A stretch of DNA of 64,000 bases from Dromaius novaehollandiae (Eukaryota > Chordata > Aves > Casuariiformes > Dromaiidae), in assembly GCF_036370855.1 (NCBI RefSeq), contig NC_088130.1, positions 68,238,941 through 68,302,940 of the forward strand, given 5' to 3'. The notes beneath the pieces were generated by a model. The model saw only the letters and a list, made by a program, of their open reading frames with translations. It did not search any database and had not been told where the DNA came from. A program made the position numbers and the translations under genes. Below are positions 1-13,451 of the stretch, in pieces (position 1 is the stretch's first letter; the number at the start of each line of letters is the position of its first letter).

Positions 1-130
1 GGGGATGACACGGTGGCTGGGGATTTCGGCGGAAGCAGGATCACGGGAAGAGCGGCGCGGCGCTATCGGCGGAGGGAGCAGTTTGGGTGAGCTAAAGGAG
101 GCACCAGTCGGCTGACGGGCACGTGCAAAG
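1..130. promoter_or_regulatory. GC-rich window edge, possibly flank of a CpG island
   Basis: The first 130 bp are CpG-rich (GAGCGGCGCGGCGCTATCGGCGG near 50-72) and drop to AT-rich DNA after 300. Donor-like sequences follow on the plus strand (GGTGAGC at 86-92 and AAAGGTAAGC at 516-525). If gene order is as in human, SMAD7 would lie to the left with its 5' end facing here, so this could be an island edge or first exon of a divergent RNA. Speculative. Confidence 0.2.
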
Positions 131-520
131 AAGAGGATCGGAGGAAGGCAAAATACTTTACAGATAAAGGAAAGCCAACAAATCCCTTTTACAACATACC
201 ATGATGAGGAAGAGTATGGCGTCTTTCTCCGATAGTCCAACTCGGCGGTGAACGCCTTTGGGATCTTCGTGTGCTCCATGGAGCTCTTTAGGACTTTGCA
301 GAGCAGGAGGTTCAATATTAATGTGAAATATTTATTCTTATTGCATCGTCTTGACTGTAACTCTTTCTTGCATGATAGGGTACCTGGATTTCTGTGTTTC
401 AGACCTCAGCATTAGCGAATATATGTTTTCAGACTTGTCTTGGTGTACAAGTTCTCAAAAAGGGACTTTTTTCTATATGGAAACAGAAGGCAAAGGAGGT
501 TTGTTGTAACATTTTAAAGG

Positions 521-3500
521 TAAGCACATGTGGACAGCATAGCTGTGTCCCACTTGCAGGATTTTATTTGTAAATCAAAATCCTCTTATATTTCAAATAA
601 TTGCATTTGCCAAGTGCAAGATCTACAATGTTTTCGTTTTAGTTAGCTCTAGTATTTGACAAGCTTTGGACCAGGTAATGGCGTGTCTGTGAAGAGCAGT
701 GGCTGGTCACACTGTAAATCCGTCACCTGAGACCTCTGGAGTCCGGAGGAGAGATGACAGAAGGCAGCTACTTTCTGCGTTCAGCCAGTGGTCCTGGTGC
801 TGATTTACCTGCGGTCCTCAGCGTAGCTTTGCTCAGATTTCTCCCGGAACACCAATCCAAGCAAACGGAGCAGGATATCCCACGACTGGAGAGAATATGG
901 ATTGATCCACTGGAAAATACGGTATTAAACACTGCACTGCAACACCTGTGCACAGAAGAACTGGTGAAGGTTGGGGTGTCAGTGACTTAAAAATAGCATT
1001 CGGTCATAACTCTATCGTAATCTCTTGATTTTTGACATGAGGTCAGTATCGAGCTTTAGGGGGATTTGTCAGATGCTGAAGTTCAGCTCCTTAAATGGCA
1101 GCAGCAGTGCACGGTCGTGCTGTTCTTCAGGATCATCTTCTGGAGCTTGGGCAGAAGGAGGATGGTCAAGTGCCACTATTGCGTAGATCAGTTCACAAGC
1201 GGGTGCAAGTTCTAATTCCCTCATTAGAAATCAGCAAACCAACCAAAACCGTTTTGGCAGGGAGAAACAGTTGGAAAGGGAATGGGAGAGTATCAGCCAA
1301 AGCGAGAGGAAAACCTCCAACTTCTGTATTTCCTATTGCTAGCAGGTATGGATATAATTTTGGAGTTCCTTCCTTTCTAATGCTGTAGGTCATAACCTTA
1401 ACATCATTTATATGTCTTTTTGTATTTATTGCAGTGGCCTAGCCAGATGCACTGGTTTCTCTTCCTCAAATATTAGCCATAAGTCTCCACCGGTGGTGGG
1501 ATACCAGCCCATGCTTTCCACGGTCTTTTCTTAGGGAAAATTCTCACTAATGCCAATGGGAATTTTGTCCCATCAAAGACTGGGGCCAGTCTGGTCTAAT
1601 AAGAAAATTTGCATGTTTGTGAAGGGTTGTTTGGGATCAGTGATGCTCATACTGGCCTATAGCTTGACATAGAAAAAGTTCAGTGAAGCAGACCTCTGAG
1701 ATACAAGCGCTTCGTAAGCCGCTGACATTTTGAGTGTAGAACGTTGCAGTTAAGTTGTTTTTAGATGTCTTGCCCTCAAATCAAATACAATTCTCATTTT
1801 AAACAACAAGTAGCTGGACACTATCAAAGATACGGGCTGTGCCAACAGCCGGGAGTTCTGCTAGGATTATCCAAGTGAGAAACGAAGCATCGTTTCTTGC
1901 TGGTAAGGATCCAGTTAGAGCAATTACCAACGGTTGTGGTGGAGTCTCTGGCAATGACAAGTTTGAAATGAGGTTTTGGTGGTGTTCAGAAGCCAGTTTA
2001 AACCTGTATGAATTCAGGGAAGTCTCACAGGCCTGTTTTACTCAGGTGGGTAGTCGAGACTCTAGGAAGAGCCCTTCATACCTGATAATTTAGAAATTAC
2101 TAGTGCCAGTGTATTAAAACAGATAATTGAAAAATCCTAATCAGTCTAAATGTAGGGTAGGGATTTTAATAACTTCTTGCAGATATTAAACCCCACAGAA
2201 GTGCTTTCATGAAAATCTTTCACATGGCTTAGTTCCAGTGAAAACAACTTGTTTGGAGTGGGATTTTCTTCAAAATACTCAAGTGGTAGAAGGTGTTTGA
2301 GAACTAAAGAGTGACACTGAAATGAAACTTGAGACACCGTCTCACACTGACTACCTCCAGTATCAAAAATTCCAGTTGAATCTGAAATAAGAGAGTTTCA
2401 AGTTAACCAGAAATATAGGATTGGATGGGAACTGGCTATCCTGCTTTCCCAATCCAAATTGCATAAACTGAGCCAAAAAGCATTAATAGTAAAGTCTAAT
2501 TTAAAGATTGGATTTTCAAAAGCACATTACCCAAACCTGCACATTTATTTCATCTTGAGGGAAGGTATGCCATCTGATAGGAATGATTATCCAAAGAAGG
2601 CCCAGACTTGTTCTCCTTATTTAAAGGAAGAATTACATATTCTGTGAGAACATAAGAGCTGCTGTACTGGCTGAAATAGCTGCGGGATGAATCTCCTACA
2701 GACTGCAGAGCATGGCCCACCATTTCCTAAATGTATTAATACTTAGTTTTTCAAAGACATCATTTCAGATCCAAATGCACTTTGGGCCCCAAAGGATACT
2801 ATAAGCACAATTTTTTTTTTTCATTTTTATAAATTATCCTTTTTTGGATTTGCTAGCATCGTTCAATGACACAAAGCTGAACCACCCACCACCACCTATG
2901 GAACAGAGAAGAGAAACAGCTTGAAGCAGAGAGGGAAAGTGCCCCAGAGTGGATCATATACTAACCACGGCCTCTAAAGTCAAAGACAGACCCGACTTTG
3001 AACTTGAAGCCTATCAACTGTTATGAACAAAATTACAGTGAACTTTCTCATTTGACAGCCCCAGAGATGGAGTTTAGCTGTGACCCCCCAAAGCCTCCCA
3101 GCACTCCCACGGCCCCCTCCGCAAGCCATAGGGAGACACAGAAGAACACTTCACAAAGAATTAAATGAAGAGTTTATAGCCATTGTTTAAAAATGTAATT
3201 AACACTGTGTTTAAAGAAAAAGTGAGACAATTACCACCTCTTAAAGGCCTAAAGAAATCCGAGCTGCAGCCCTCCTGCCAGACTGAGTGGTATCGCAGGC
3301 ACCATAAACAGAGGTCTGCAAGAACCTTGCCATTCACAACCCCAACCGCAATTGTGCTAAGTATTATTATTATTACTATTACTCTCTTTGTTTATGGTGA
3401 TGTGCTAGGAAGTCTGCAGCTCAGGTTTCCCAGGATGGTCGGGCTCTGCTCTGCAAAGCATGTACCACCTCTTTCCAGGAGCTGAATAACCTCATCTCCA

Positions 3501-4146
3501 AACAAAGTCAATGGGAGGTTAGTGCTCCCTGAACTTCCCCAGCAGCACTTGGTGCCTTGCAAGGTCCTGCTTAGGGAGGTAGTTTTGTTAGACTGCAGCA
3601 TTAATCATATTCTGAAGCAAATAGCCAAAGAGGCTTTTTTCACCTTGAGCACATAAAAGCAGGTTTCCAGCTTTCAGCAAACCCTGCACATGCTCACCTT
3701 GAGAAATGCAACCTGCAGAACCATTTCTCTTCCATTTTCCAAACTCCTGGCAGCATACAGCTGTACGAAAAGATGCAAATTCCAACGTGTGCCTAACTGA
3801 TAGGACCAGTTACACAGCCTGATTACAGATTTGACACATACACATGGCAGATAAATGCACAGCTGGCCATTTATGCTTGCAAATGCCAGCTTTTCATATT
3901 CAATTCCAATAACTGAATCCATAAATTCAATACAGAACCTGAATGGAGAGAAAAGGGAGGGACAGCAAAAGCCCAGTTTCTTGGTTTGAGCTAGGCGACA
4001 CAGAAACATCACCATGGCATGTTGTTCAGATACCTCTGGCAAGTCTAAGGGCTCAGTGCATCGTCTCCCTCCCTGGCTGGAGTCGTACCTTGAGTCACTG
4101 CAAGGATTTTGTAAAAATGGGGATGGTAGATGCATCTCACACACCC

Positions 4147-4148
<2 letters not shown>
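521..4148. other. Gene-free stretch
   Basis: Mixed-composition DNA. ORFs at 754-990 and 1095-1388 (plus strand) lack domains and splice-consistent boundaries that I can trust. Nothing else recognised. Confidence 0.5.

Positions 4149-4217
<69 letters not shown>
4149..4217. repeat. (AC)n microsatellite
   Basis: About 34 uninterrupted AC units, the longest simple repeat in the window. Likely length-polymorphic and a source of slipped reads. It creates artefactual open frames on both strands. Confidence 0.99.
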
Positions 4218-4221
<4 letters not shown>

Positions 4222-4910
4222 CAGCTCTGCTCTTCTTGCTTTCCCAGGCCGAAGTGGACGCTGAAGCGTGCCGGTTTGCAGGACATCATGGGAAGCAAAT
4301 GGGATACTGATTTGAAGGCTCAATTAGTTTGGATGCACTAAGCTGTTTTGCAACATACTGATTAAAGGAAGAAAAATGCCATAAAATGCCCCCGCAGAGC
4401 GGTTTGCCGTCGATGCTGCTGTAATAGTCTGCGTGGTCAGCTTCATTTTTTCCCCCGTTCTTTTTTTGACCACTGCCAAGTGGCCTCAGACACTTGGGCA
4501 CACTTAATGTTTTATATTTCTAAATAAACTGAGTTTCATCTCAATCACAGTCTTCATGTGAGCAAGCAGCAAAGTGGATGGTGTGTGGTAGGTATCCGAT
4601 TCGTGAGAGCCACCCATGCACCCCCAAGGCTGGCTGCTTGGCCGGTTGTGTAGACGGGCACGGAGCGGAGTCCGCGACGGCTCGCTCCTGGGTTGTGTTT
4701 CCAGCTCAGTCACAGGCTCCCTGAAACCCCGACGGCAGCATGTGTCGGACATCACTCACGGGTGGAGTCTTGTTGACGCTAATGGGGCTGTTTGGATGTC
4801 ATTAAGCATACTTAAGCGTTTTCACTATGAGGGCAGAAGTGTTCTTTACATCGGGGAGAAGTATCACGAATTCAATAGAAAATGCTACCTTGCTCATTGC
4901 GGGGGAGCAG

Positions 4911-4940
4911 TTAAGTAGAAAAAACTTAAGTAGAAAAAAC
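4911..4940. repeat. Perfect 15-bp tandem duplication
   Basis: Two adjacent identical copies of TTAAGTAGAAAAAAC. Confidence 0.97.
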
Positions 4941-6049
4941 TCTGAGAGTATGTCATTCCTTATCAAATTCCATCGGTTTCATAGAGATATTTATATATTC
5001 TGAAGTTTCTGTAAAGTTCTTGGTTTAATCCCCTTTCCAGGAGACTAAGTCATACCCTTTTGTATGAGGCCAAATCCCTGCCTCAGTTTTGCAGTCTGTA
5101 ACCTGGCTTAATAACAGGTTCCTAACTGCGTTATTACTCCGAGGCTGATGTACTGCTTGCAGTCCAGAGACACATGGTTACTCCCCTCTCAAAAGGGACT
5201 CTCAAGAGGAAGGTACTGTAAAGCAGAATATATTTTTATTTAAAGCTAAAATATATTCTACAGCTTGTATGCATCCAAAAGCTAAAATGAGAAACAGCTT
5301 GGAGATGGGAAATAGTGTAAAAAAGCCACCTTCTATCTCCCTCCCCTCTGCAAACAAAGAGAGGAAAGTCTTATTAGATGACATGGGTTTAAAGGAATGT
5401 TGTAACGTATGGAGATCCCATGCCATTATAGGCACCCCTGAGGGCAGTGTGTATGTCTGTTCCAGTATCTTCCCAGGCACTCCATCTCCAGACTAGATAG
5501 GAGAAACGCAATTAACTCCCGGACCTTCTGACACGGAGTGGGACGATGGATGTCACCACCGCGCTCACCTGGCCCAGGCCATCTGTAAGATAAGGCACTG
5601 AGGTGGCGGTCACCTTACCTAACGCTGGCCTTCAGAAAGCGAGATTTCTAGTCTAACCTGGTCATATGGGTTTTTTCGGTGCCTACGAGAGGAGGCAGAT
5701 AGCTCCAGAGGGCAGTTCCTGCCCGTATCTTAGACACCTATCTCCGTGCGGGATGAGTCACCCTGGAGGTACCAGTCTCTCTCCCACAAAGTAAATAGGC
5801 ACCTTGGTGACACACCACGCTTTCAGGTGGCTGAAGCCCAAGGGCGAATCCTGCCCGGCGAAGCAGCTGGCTCCCGTGGGCCTGCGGGGACACAGCGGGA
5901 GCCGGGGCTGCTGCCCGGCTCTACCTAGCCTGTGTGCCGCGGCTCCTGCTGAGCTGCTTCAGGCCTTCAGCAAGCAGCCGTTTCCCTAAAAAAGTGTATA
6001 TCCACTGCTGGACACACAGCAAGCAATGGTATGGCGTTGCACCACGCAA

Positions 6050-6560
6050 TCCCGCTGAGCCGTGAACCGCTTCCCGAGCTGGAGCAGGAGGGACGTCGTC
6101 CTGCGAAAGCCCGCGTCCCGTTGCCATGTCCCTCAGCACGGCCACGTGTCCCAGCAGCGCTGACTCCCGGGCCTCCCTGCCGGCTTATTTCCGTGCAATG
6201 GGAGTAACAGTGCAAAACGCATGCGTTTTTCGCCGTTTGTGGTCCGAGCTCGCCTGGGAGCAGCAGTGCTGCTACACGCTGGCAGGCAGCAGCGGGAGCC
6301 ACCAGCCACGTGCCTGGTCTGCAGACAACTGCGGAGGCTTTCGAGACTCCGGATCTGGCTCTGGGTGCTTCCCCATCGCTTCCCCTTTCCGATTTCGGCT
6401 TCCCTCCACCCCGGTTAATCGAGATCTCCCCACCAAGGTCCCCACCGGGGATCAGAGCGCGTCAGGCGGCGGAGCCCAGGCTGACCTGGCCGCTGCGGAG
6501 GCGAAGCTGAACGCGACGTTTTGCTGCGAGAAGAGCGAAACGACTCGCGGCAGCCTCAGC
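6050..6560. promoter_or_regulatory. CpG-rich patch
   Basis: Moderately CpG-dense DNA between AT-rich flanks. A 195-codon plus-strand ORF (6126-6713) crosses it but shows no domain or splice-supported boundary. No gene recognised. Confidence 0.35.
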
Positions 6561-7712
6561 ACCCGGGGCCTTGTGCTTAGCACCATGGGGTCATTAATAA
6601 ACACAACGCGATGGCTTATAGAGAGAACGTATAGCTGCATTACCGCCCTGCACCACGTTGCACGAACTCCTAACGCGTTACATAAACTAGTTCTCCAGTT
6701 TCCTGGGAAATAAATACTGCTGCACATTAGGACAAGAACATTCAGTGAAAAGGTCATTTTTACGAATGATGCTTTGGAAATAGAAAAGTACATTTCAGAC
6801 CTGTGTGTTGGGTGCTGGTGCATGGAAGAAAGCGTACATGCATCTATAAAAAGCCTAATAACAAATTCCTTTCCTATGCACTTGATAACTGTGTGGGGGT
6901 CATATTTGTATTAAGACACATACATATTGAAGCGAGGTGTCCCGTCTTTGTAATTCCCCAACATCTCTTCTTGAGCCAGCATTTGTAAAATGATATTTCT
7001 ATATTTACTTAAGCATCTATTTAAAGAGGAATCCCTCATAATTACTCACCACACAGATAGATGACACTGTTTGGCTGTGTTTATTTAGTTTCTATTAGTG
7101 ATTGGCAAAAAGTCTACTGTGGCTTCAAAGCAGATATAGATGAATGACCCGTTGATCGTAAAATAAAGTATGATGATCTTTTTTTAGGCCTTGTGGGAAA
7201 TGACATGTAGAGGGGACACATATCACCAGCTCCTCCTGTCATTTCATGATATAATATTAAATCCAGTAATTCGGGTAGGGTTGGCTCAAGAGAAGACTTC
7301 CATAAAGCAAGGGCGGTCTATGCTATAGAATAAGCAGAGAAATTCAAGGGGAGCTGTTAGCTTCAAAAAGTGAGTTCATTTGTCTTTTCAGGTGATATGT
7401 CTGTCTCCGAGTCTCCATGCCAGCTTTTGTAGTTTTTATAATCCCATAGCTTCTACTTAAAATACATTTCCATTTACATTGCTTGAAAGACTCCCCCCAA
7501 AATCTATGAAATATCACTGCCTACAGCAAAATGTTATCAGAGTTCAATGTGAACCCCCAAATTATGCTTGTCTTTTTATCTAAACGTTCTCCATAATCAT
7601 CAGAATGGGATTATTCGAGATGAGGTGCCAACATAACCTAACGCATTGTTCTTTTAATATGCGTGGTGATAAAGCTTGTTCCTGGGAGGGGTAAACCATC
7701 CTCAGCTGCTCC

Positions 7713-7720
7713 TGACGTCA
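7713..7720. promoter_or_regulatory. Consensus CRE palindrome TGACGTCA
   Basis: A perfect full cAMP-response element (CREB/ATF site) in AT-rich gene-free DNA. Single sites occur by chance, so function is unproven. Confidence 0.25.
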
Positions 7721-7924
7721 AACCCTCCCTGATCGCTCTTCCACCATGGTCCCCTCCTTAGCCAAAATGACTGCAGGAGTTTCTTGACTCTAGACTCCCA
7801 GTCTGGACTCCAAATTGGGAAATAGGCTCCTATATCATACTGGCACCTTTGTTAATTTGACCCCAGCTCTGTGGTTTCATTTCTCTGAAGTGCTGCATGC
7901 TATTTCCAGATTTTTATATATACA

Positions 7925-7927
<3 letters not shown>

Positions 7928-7959
<32 letters not shown>
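7928..7959. repeat. (AT)n microsatellite
   Basis: Sixteen AT units, preceded by related TATATACATGCATA sequence. Confidence 0.98.
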
Positions 7960-7962
<3 letters not shown>

Positions 7963-8599
7963 TGCTGTCAATCATAATATCCAGTTTTCTTTCACCATAC
8001 ACATTAAGGGCTGTGAGCACTCAGCACCTTGGAGACCCTGGCTTTGCCGAAGGCAATCTACCTCCAGGCTGAACTCCTTGACTTTAAACAATTAGACGGT
8101 GGACAAATTTGGCCATTTATCCTTGCCTTTTGATAATGCTGCTGTCTGAAGGTTATGGGTTATAAGGGCTTCATAACCACTTTGGTTCCCGTTCATATCT
8201 TCAAAAGGCAGGAAATAAGGTTTTTTCTTACCTATTCAAGAGCCACTTGTCTGCAGGTAAAGAATTTAACAGCTTGTGGGAGTGCTACGTACTGCCAGCA
8301 ATAATTTGACTGATCTTTCTTGGCACTGCAAAAATGCTTCTTAGAAGTCACATTGTCAAAGGCAAAAATTGAGATATTTTCTTTCACATGTCTACTAGGA
8401 ACACTTAATACATGAGAACAAACATCTAGCATGGAGGGGGGGCAAAGGCCTGTCTGCACTGATTTCTGTGGCAGAATTTAATTGTCCTATTTTTTTCTTT
8501 TTTGAAGATTTGGAGTAGAAAAGGAACAGCTTGCTAAAGGATTTTCCAATTTAGATGTTTGCGGTAGGAAAAAAAAACTGTTTAAAGTTAACTTGATTC

Positions 8600-8615
8600 T
8601 TTTTTTTTTTTTTTT
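8600..8615. repeat. Poly-T tract
   Basis: Sixteen T followed by AG; resembles an acceptor tract on the plus strand but no exon is recognisable after it. Confidence 0.95.
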
Positions 8616-11600
8616 AGAACAGGAAGATTTAGGAGCAAAAAACAAATTGCACAGATTGTTGTATGACACATGCATCCAGATGGTTAGGCTGCCTTATCTT
8701 ATTCTAGGTTTGTACGTACCCAGCTACAGTGTATTATTTTGGCATGTATCTACCTCTTTTTTGCATTCAGATTTACCTGACCAACTCTTACTGTGGAAGC
8801 CAGGATAGCTATTTTCTTCGTGCTTGTTGAACTGTACTGTTTTATTTCAAGGCCATGGCGCTGCCTAACATGCAGGCATGCAAAAATAGGCAGAAATACA
8901 GGGTCAAAAGTAGTTTAAGAGAACTGATAGCTGCATTTGATCTGATTTTCCTAAAATAACAGGTCGCTGTTGATACGGCTGTTCCAAAAGAACAAACATA
9001 GCCACATATCTGGCTCCACCTTGCACAAAATGCTTGTGTCTTTGGGTATCAACAGCAAAATATTTATTGTGACACCTAAATGATGCCTCCAAGGTGTTTT
9101 GGATCATCTTTCCTGGTCCTAGAATTTGGTGTTACGTTAATGGCTAAATTCAATCCATCCCCCCAAAAACAAATATAACAAGATCAGTGTGACGAAGGGT
9201 AACTCTAGTAACATCGTTTTTCTGCACACCTTTACAAAACATCCAGATTAAGCCATAGCTGGATTCTCATCCAGCAGAAGCACTACAGAAGCAGAATTGA
9301 ACGAGTTTCTCACTTGGCTTTTGGACTCCTGTTGTAGGAGCTTTCTGATCCTGCAGTTGATTGCGGCTGGCAAAGGACTACTTAAAGCTGTGCCTTCCCA
9401 ACAAATAAAAAAGCAAATAAATGCCTCTTAGAGGTCCGATACTTGTTTCTGGACAAGAATGTCTCCTCACCAGACATTGATTAAGGACGTTCTCTGAAGA
9501 AAAAAATACTAGGAGATGGGACTATGCTGGGATGGGGGCTTTTGCCCCAGAGCTGGCTTATCCAGAGAGCCCTAGTGCACATACCGTGGGGCTCCTGAAG
9601 CCCTCTTTGCCATGGGTAGTCCTCTCCTGAAGCAGCGTGACAGCTGAGGTGACCTCAGGAGCTTCTTTCCAAGCCTCATTTTTCATTTCGTTTCCTAAGA
9701 GGAAATGAGACTCCTATTATTTTGTTCGATGCTCTCATCGGCATGAAAATTACGATGTGAAAATATTTGCTAATGATTTTTCTGCTCATTAAAACAAAGG
9801 AAAAAAAGAAATCACATCTCTGAGCTCTCCAATTTTTTTCAGTTTGGGACATCTTGTCCGGATTTGCTTCCACTTGCCTACGTGTCCCAGCTACTGTCCA
9901 TAGTTTGGACGTGAGGCAAGAAAAGAACATGTAACAGGCAAACTGCAACAGCATTACTTACTGGGTCAGCTTTTTCTGACTGTTACCCACAGTCGGGTTT
10001 ATATGGTTTATACATTCAAGCTTGGGGATTATCTGTGCGTATAAATGTTTATTTTAGCAAGTATAGCTAGGTGATATTTTTAGTAGTGATAGTAGTTACT
10101 AATAGTTTCGTGCAAAAGTCTGTAGTTCATCAGCCTTCACCGCCACGTATCTTATCTGGGAAATGCAAGCCTCTGCGGGGGAATATTGCGTACAATGCTG
10201 TGTTCATTGCACAGCACTTAATCTACACACGATTTATTTATTTTAGCAAAGAGAGGAAGCAAATAACCCTCTGCGTGTCTAACTTCAAGTAACTGGGTTA
10301 ATGCTGCACGATACAGTATCACTTTGTTTAGGATGCGTTTTTATCCTTATTAAAAAACACAAAAGCAAAAATCCGTGCCCGAGGCAATGCAGTAAGAGGC
10401 GATCCAGCCTGGCCTGTTGTCCCTGGGAATAACAGTGCCAGACGTGTTGGACTTCAGCAGAAAAACTCAGCAAGCAAAGGCACAAAAGCATTTTTATTGA
10501 AACAGCTTCTTCCTAGCTGCTACCACTGCTTGCTTTACACAGTGAAACGTTGCCCACTTAAGTGTTTACTTTTGCTGTTATAATTAGCTGATATTTTACT
10601 AGGAATAGTGGGTAGCAATAATTCCCTTTAAAAAGTGTTTTAAGCTGTTCAGATCTTCTCGGCTTTGTGTACATGCCATGCCATGAACTAGCAGGACCCT
10701 TATTATTAACGTAGGGCAGCTAATTAATTGTTGGCCACAGAGGTCCTGATAAGAGTAAACAGAGTGAGATTTGCTCTGGAGAAGACCCAGGAATTCATAA
10801 TATAAACCAGATCTTTCCATGAGGCCATCAGAAATCCACCCATAATCCCCCCATACGGTGCATTGGGCCCTGTCTGAAAGGACAGGACAAGATGGCACGA
10901 AATATTGGTCCTCTGCTCCTGTTGCCCTGCTGGAAAGCTCTGGGCAAGCCTTGGAGAGGTGCTCAGGGAGGTGATGATGCAAGTCTGAGCTGGACGGAGC
11001 AGGGCACCCGGAGGCAACATCTATGGCTGAACGGAGGGAGGAAGAGGAGGAGGCACCTGCTCTGGGATGCACGGAAAGGGGCCGCTGGGACCGGCCGGAG
11101 GTGGCTCTCCAGAGCGCTGCTCCTATCAAAGCTCAGCACTAAACCACGGCAGAGAACACGATTTTCCTGAGTGAGGACTACACCGACGAGATGTTGAGCT
11201 CCTCAGTTCTGGCATGTGTTGCCATGACATTGAAGTAATTGCCATTACCTTTTCTCTCAGCCTTTCAGAATTAAGTGACCAATTTTGCCAACACTCCTCT
11301 GCAGGAGGAAAGCAATTTTCTGTAATTCAGTAAATAGATACATTATACCTACACTTTCACAACAGCAGCTAAGCAAGTATTTTTACTGTTACCACTGTTT
11401 GCTAACACCTTGCAGTTTGCTTTAGCAAATCATGGAACTGATAGAAAATAATGAAATGCAATCTCAGACCTTTTCCCAAAGGACTGCAAGAAGAGAGTAG
11501 AAGAATAAAGACAGCAAAACTGCAGCTAGACTGGCTACCTTGAAAACTAATCCAGTTGACCCTGGATGGCTGCCTTCATCTTTGATGTGGTGGATGTTAC

Positions 11601-12220
11601 AGACTCTCAGATTCACGATTTTTTTCCAACTTTCTTGACCATGGGAAGGGGATCGCGGCATGCCCGTGTGAAGCCCTGCCACATCCGAGGTGGTATCAGA
11701 GGATTTGGGGACAGTTCCTGCCAGCCGACTTTCTCGACAGCAAAGCAGGTGATTAGTCTGCTCACAGAAGTCTTTGCCCAATTCCTTTCAGTTTGGAAGG
11801 GATCCCATGCAGAATTCTGCGTTTTTGCCCATCTCCTTCCTTAGCAAAGCAGCTGACAAATCTCCTCTCTTGGACCCTTTCTATCTCAAAAATCTCTGTG
11901 ATAAAAATGGGAAAAAGCACTCTTCTCCCAGGAACTTTGGCTTTTTCTATGTATCAAGTAGCAGTGACAGTTCAGACTTCTACAGTACTTTTCTAATTGT
12001 TTTGGACCTCAACCTTCATAAAAGGGGAGAGGGAATACAGTTTTCCTCCCCATCTTGCAGATAGAGATTTGACTAGCAGCAAGACCACCCAGCTGGCCTG
12101 TGGGGGAGCTGGCAAATGAACAAAGCCCTCCCGATTTATTAGCAAGCATCCATCCTAGAAGATGTTGCTCTTTCCTACAGTAAAGTGGATGGACCTTTAA
12201 TAGCACAGTTAATTAGTGGG
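8616..12220. other. Gene-free stretch
   Basis: No recognisable gene, repeat family or RNA. Overlapping ORFs near 10600-11130 and 11460-11840 have no domains. Confidence 0.5.
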
Positions 12221-12255
12221 TTTGGTTTTTTTTTTTTGGTTTTTTTTTTTTTTGG
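12221..12255. repeat. T-rich low-complexity tract
   Basis: Two T runs (12226-12237 and 12240-12253) split by GG. Confidence 0.95.
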
Positions 12256-13385
12256 TCAGCTCATATTGTGCCCCAAAGACTTTCCATCTTTTTCCTTCTA
12301 GGACCAGTTAGAGGTTATTGAAAAATTGCTTTGCTCTTTGACTGCTCCAGATGCCTGGTGAACTCAGCGCTGGCTACCTGGCGTTGATCTAGCTCCAGCA
12401 ATTTTAACTGCCGGCACACCGTGCAGCCTTCCTGCATGAAACTGCAAGTCATTTCACCGAGGCATGCCTTAAAAAAGGTTTGGATAGGATCGAATGAGAA
12501 TCTTGAGCGTTTCCGTGAAACCCTTTCATCTCTGAGGAATCAGAACGACTGTGGAAAGCAACCGGAACAAACAAATCCCAACCTCACAAAAAAACGGCAG
12601 TCGCGGATCTCTACTGGGCGGCTGTCAGCCCCTTGTGACTCAACCCTATTTCCGGACATGAGCTCTTGTCAACTAGCCAAACCCCAAACTAGATAATTAT
12701 TTCCAGCTTTGCATCTCTAGGGCTCAACCGTCTTCTTGAAAACCTCTCCTAGGTGCCTCAAGCTTCTTGAACGTCTTTTGAGGATCACACGCTGAGAGCA
12801 GCCAAGAGCCGGGAACTGCTCTGGTCCCATAGCCCAGCCCTCAGAAAGGCAAGGACCACTGCCGTGAATCAAGCACTTTATCAGAAGGTGGAGACCTTAC
12901 CCTGAGATAACCCCGGCAGAGCAACGGCCACCAACACTGGTGACATAAAGATCTTGCAAAAATAAAAGTTTCGAGATGCCGATATGCTTATAACCCTCTT
13001 CCTGAGAGAAAAGCTGAATGTTTTCTGAGCGTCTCAGGAAACAGCAACATGCAGCAGGTCCGCTGCTCTGTGGCCCTGGAGCAGAAGCAAGGAGAAAATG
13101 GAAACCGATGCGCTGAGGGTGCTACGTAAGGACTTTTCAGCTGTTCAAAGCGTCTTGACCAGTGCACCCACCTGCTTTACCAAGTGTTAAATGCTAAAGG
13201 GCAGGCATTTTTTAACGTAGATTACAAAGTGATCATCAGCCCACAAGAACAGCAGACAGAGTACTAAAATGGATGTTATAATTAAACACCAATATATTAT
13301 ATCCAACTTATTCTTTTCTAAGAACACCTTGCAAGTGAGATCAGGTCAACCAGTGTGTTACTAAAATCTCACCACCTTTTTCAAG

Positions 13386-13451
13386 TTGTGACAAGTCTTA
13401 AGTCACAAGACAAGACAAGTCTTAAGACTTAAGTCACAGCTGTGACTTAAG
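13386..13451. repeat. Cluster of nested and overlapping palindromes
   Basis: Contains a perfect 24-bp palindrome at 13428-13451 (half-site CTTAAGTCACAG, centre CAGCTG E-box), an overlapping 14-bp palindrome AAGTCTTAAGACTT at 13417-13430, a direct repeat of ACAAGTCTTAAG (13391-13402 and 13415-13426), and an inverted repeat TTGTGAC / GTCACAA (13386-13392 and 13402-13408). All read directly. Confidence 0.95.

Noticed and set aside
3674..4216. 180-codon minus-strand ORF with Val-Cys repeats, and His-Thr repeat ORFs opposite
   Set aside because: Produced by the (AC)n microsatellite.
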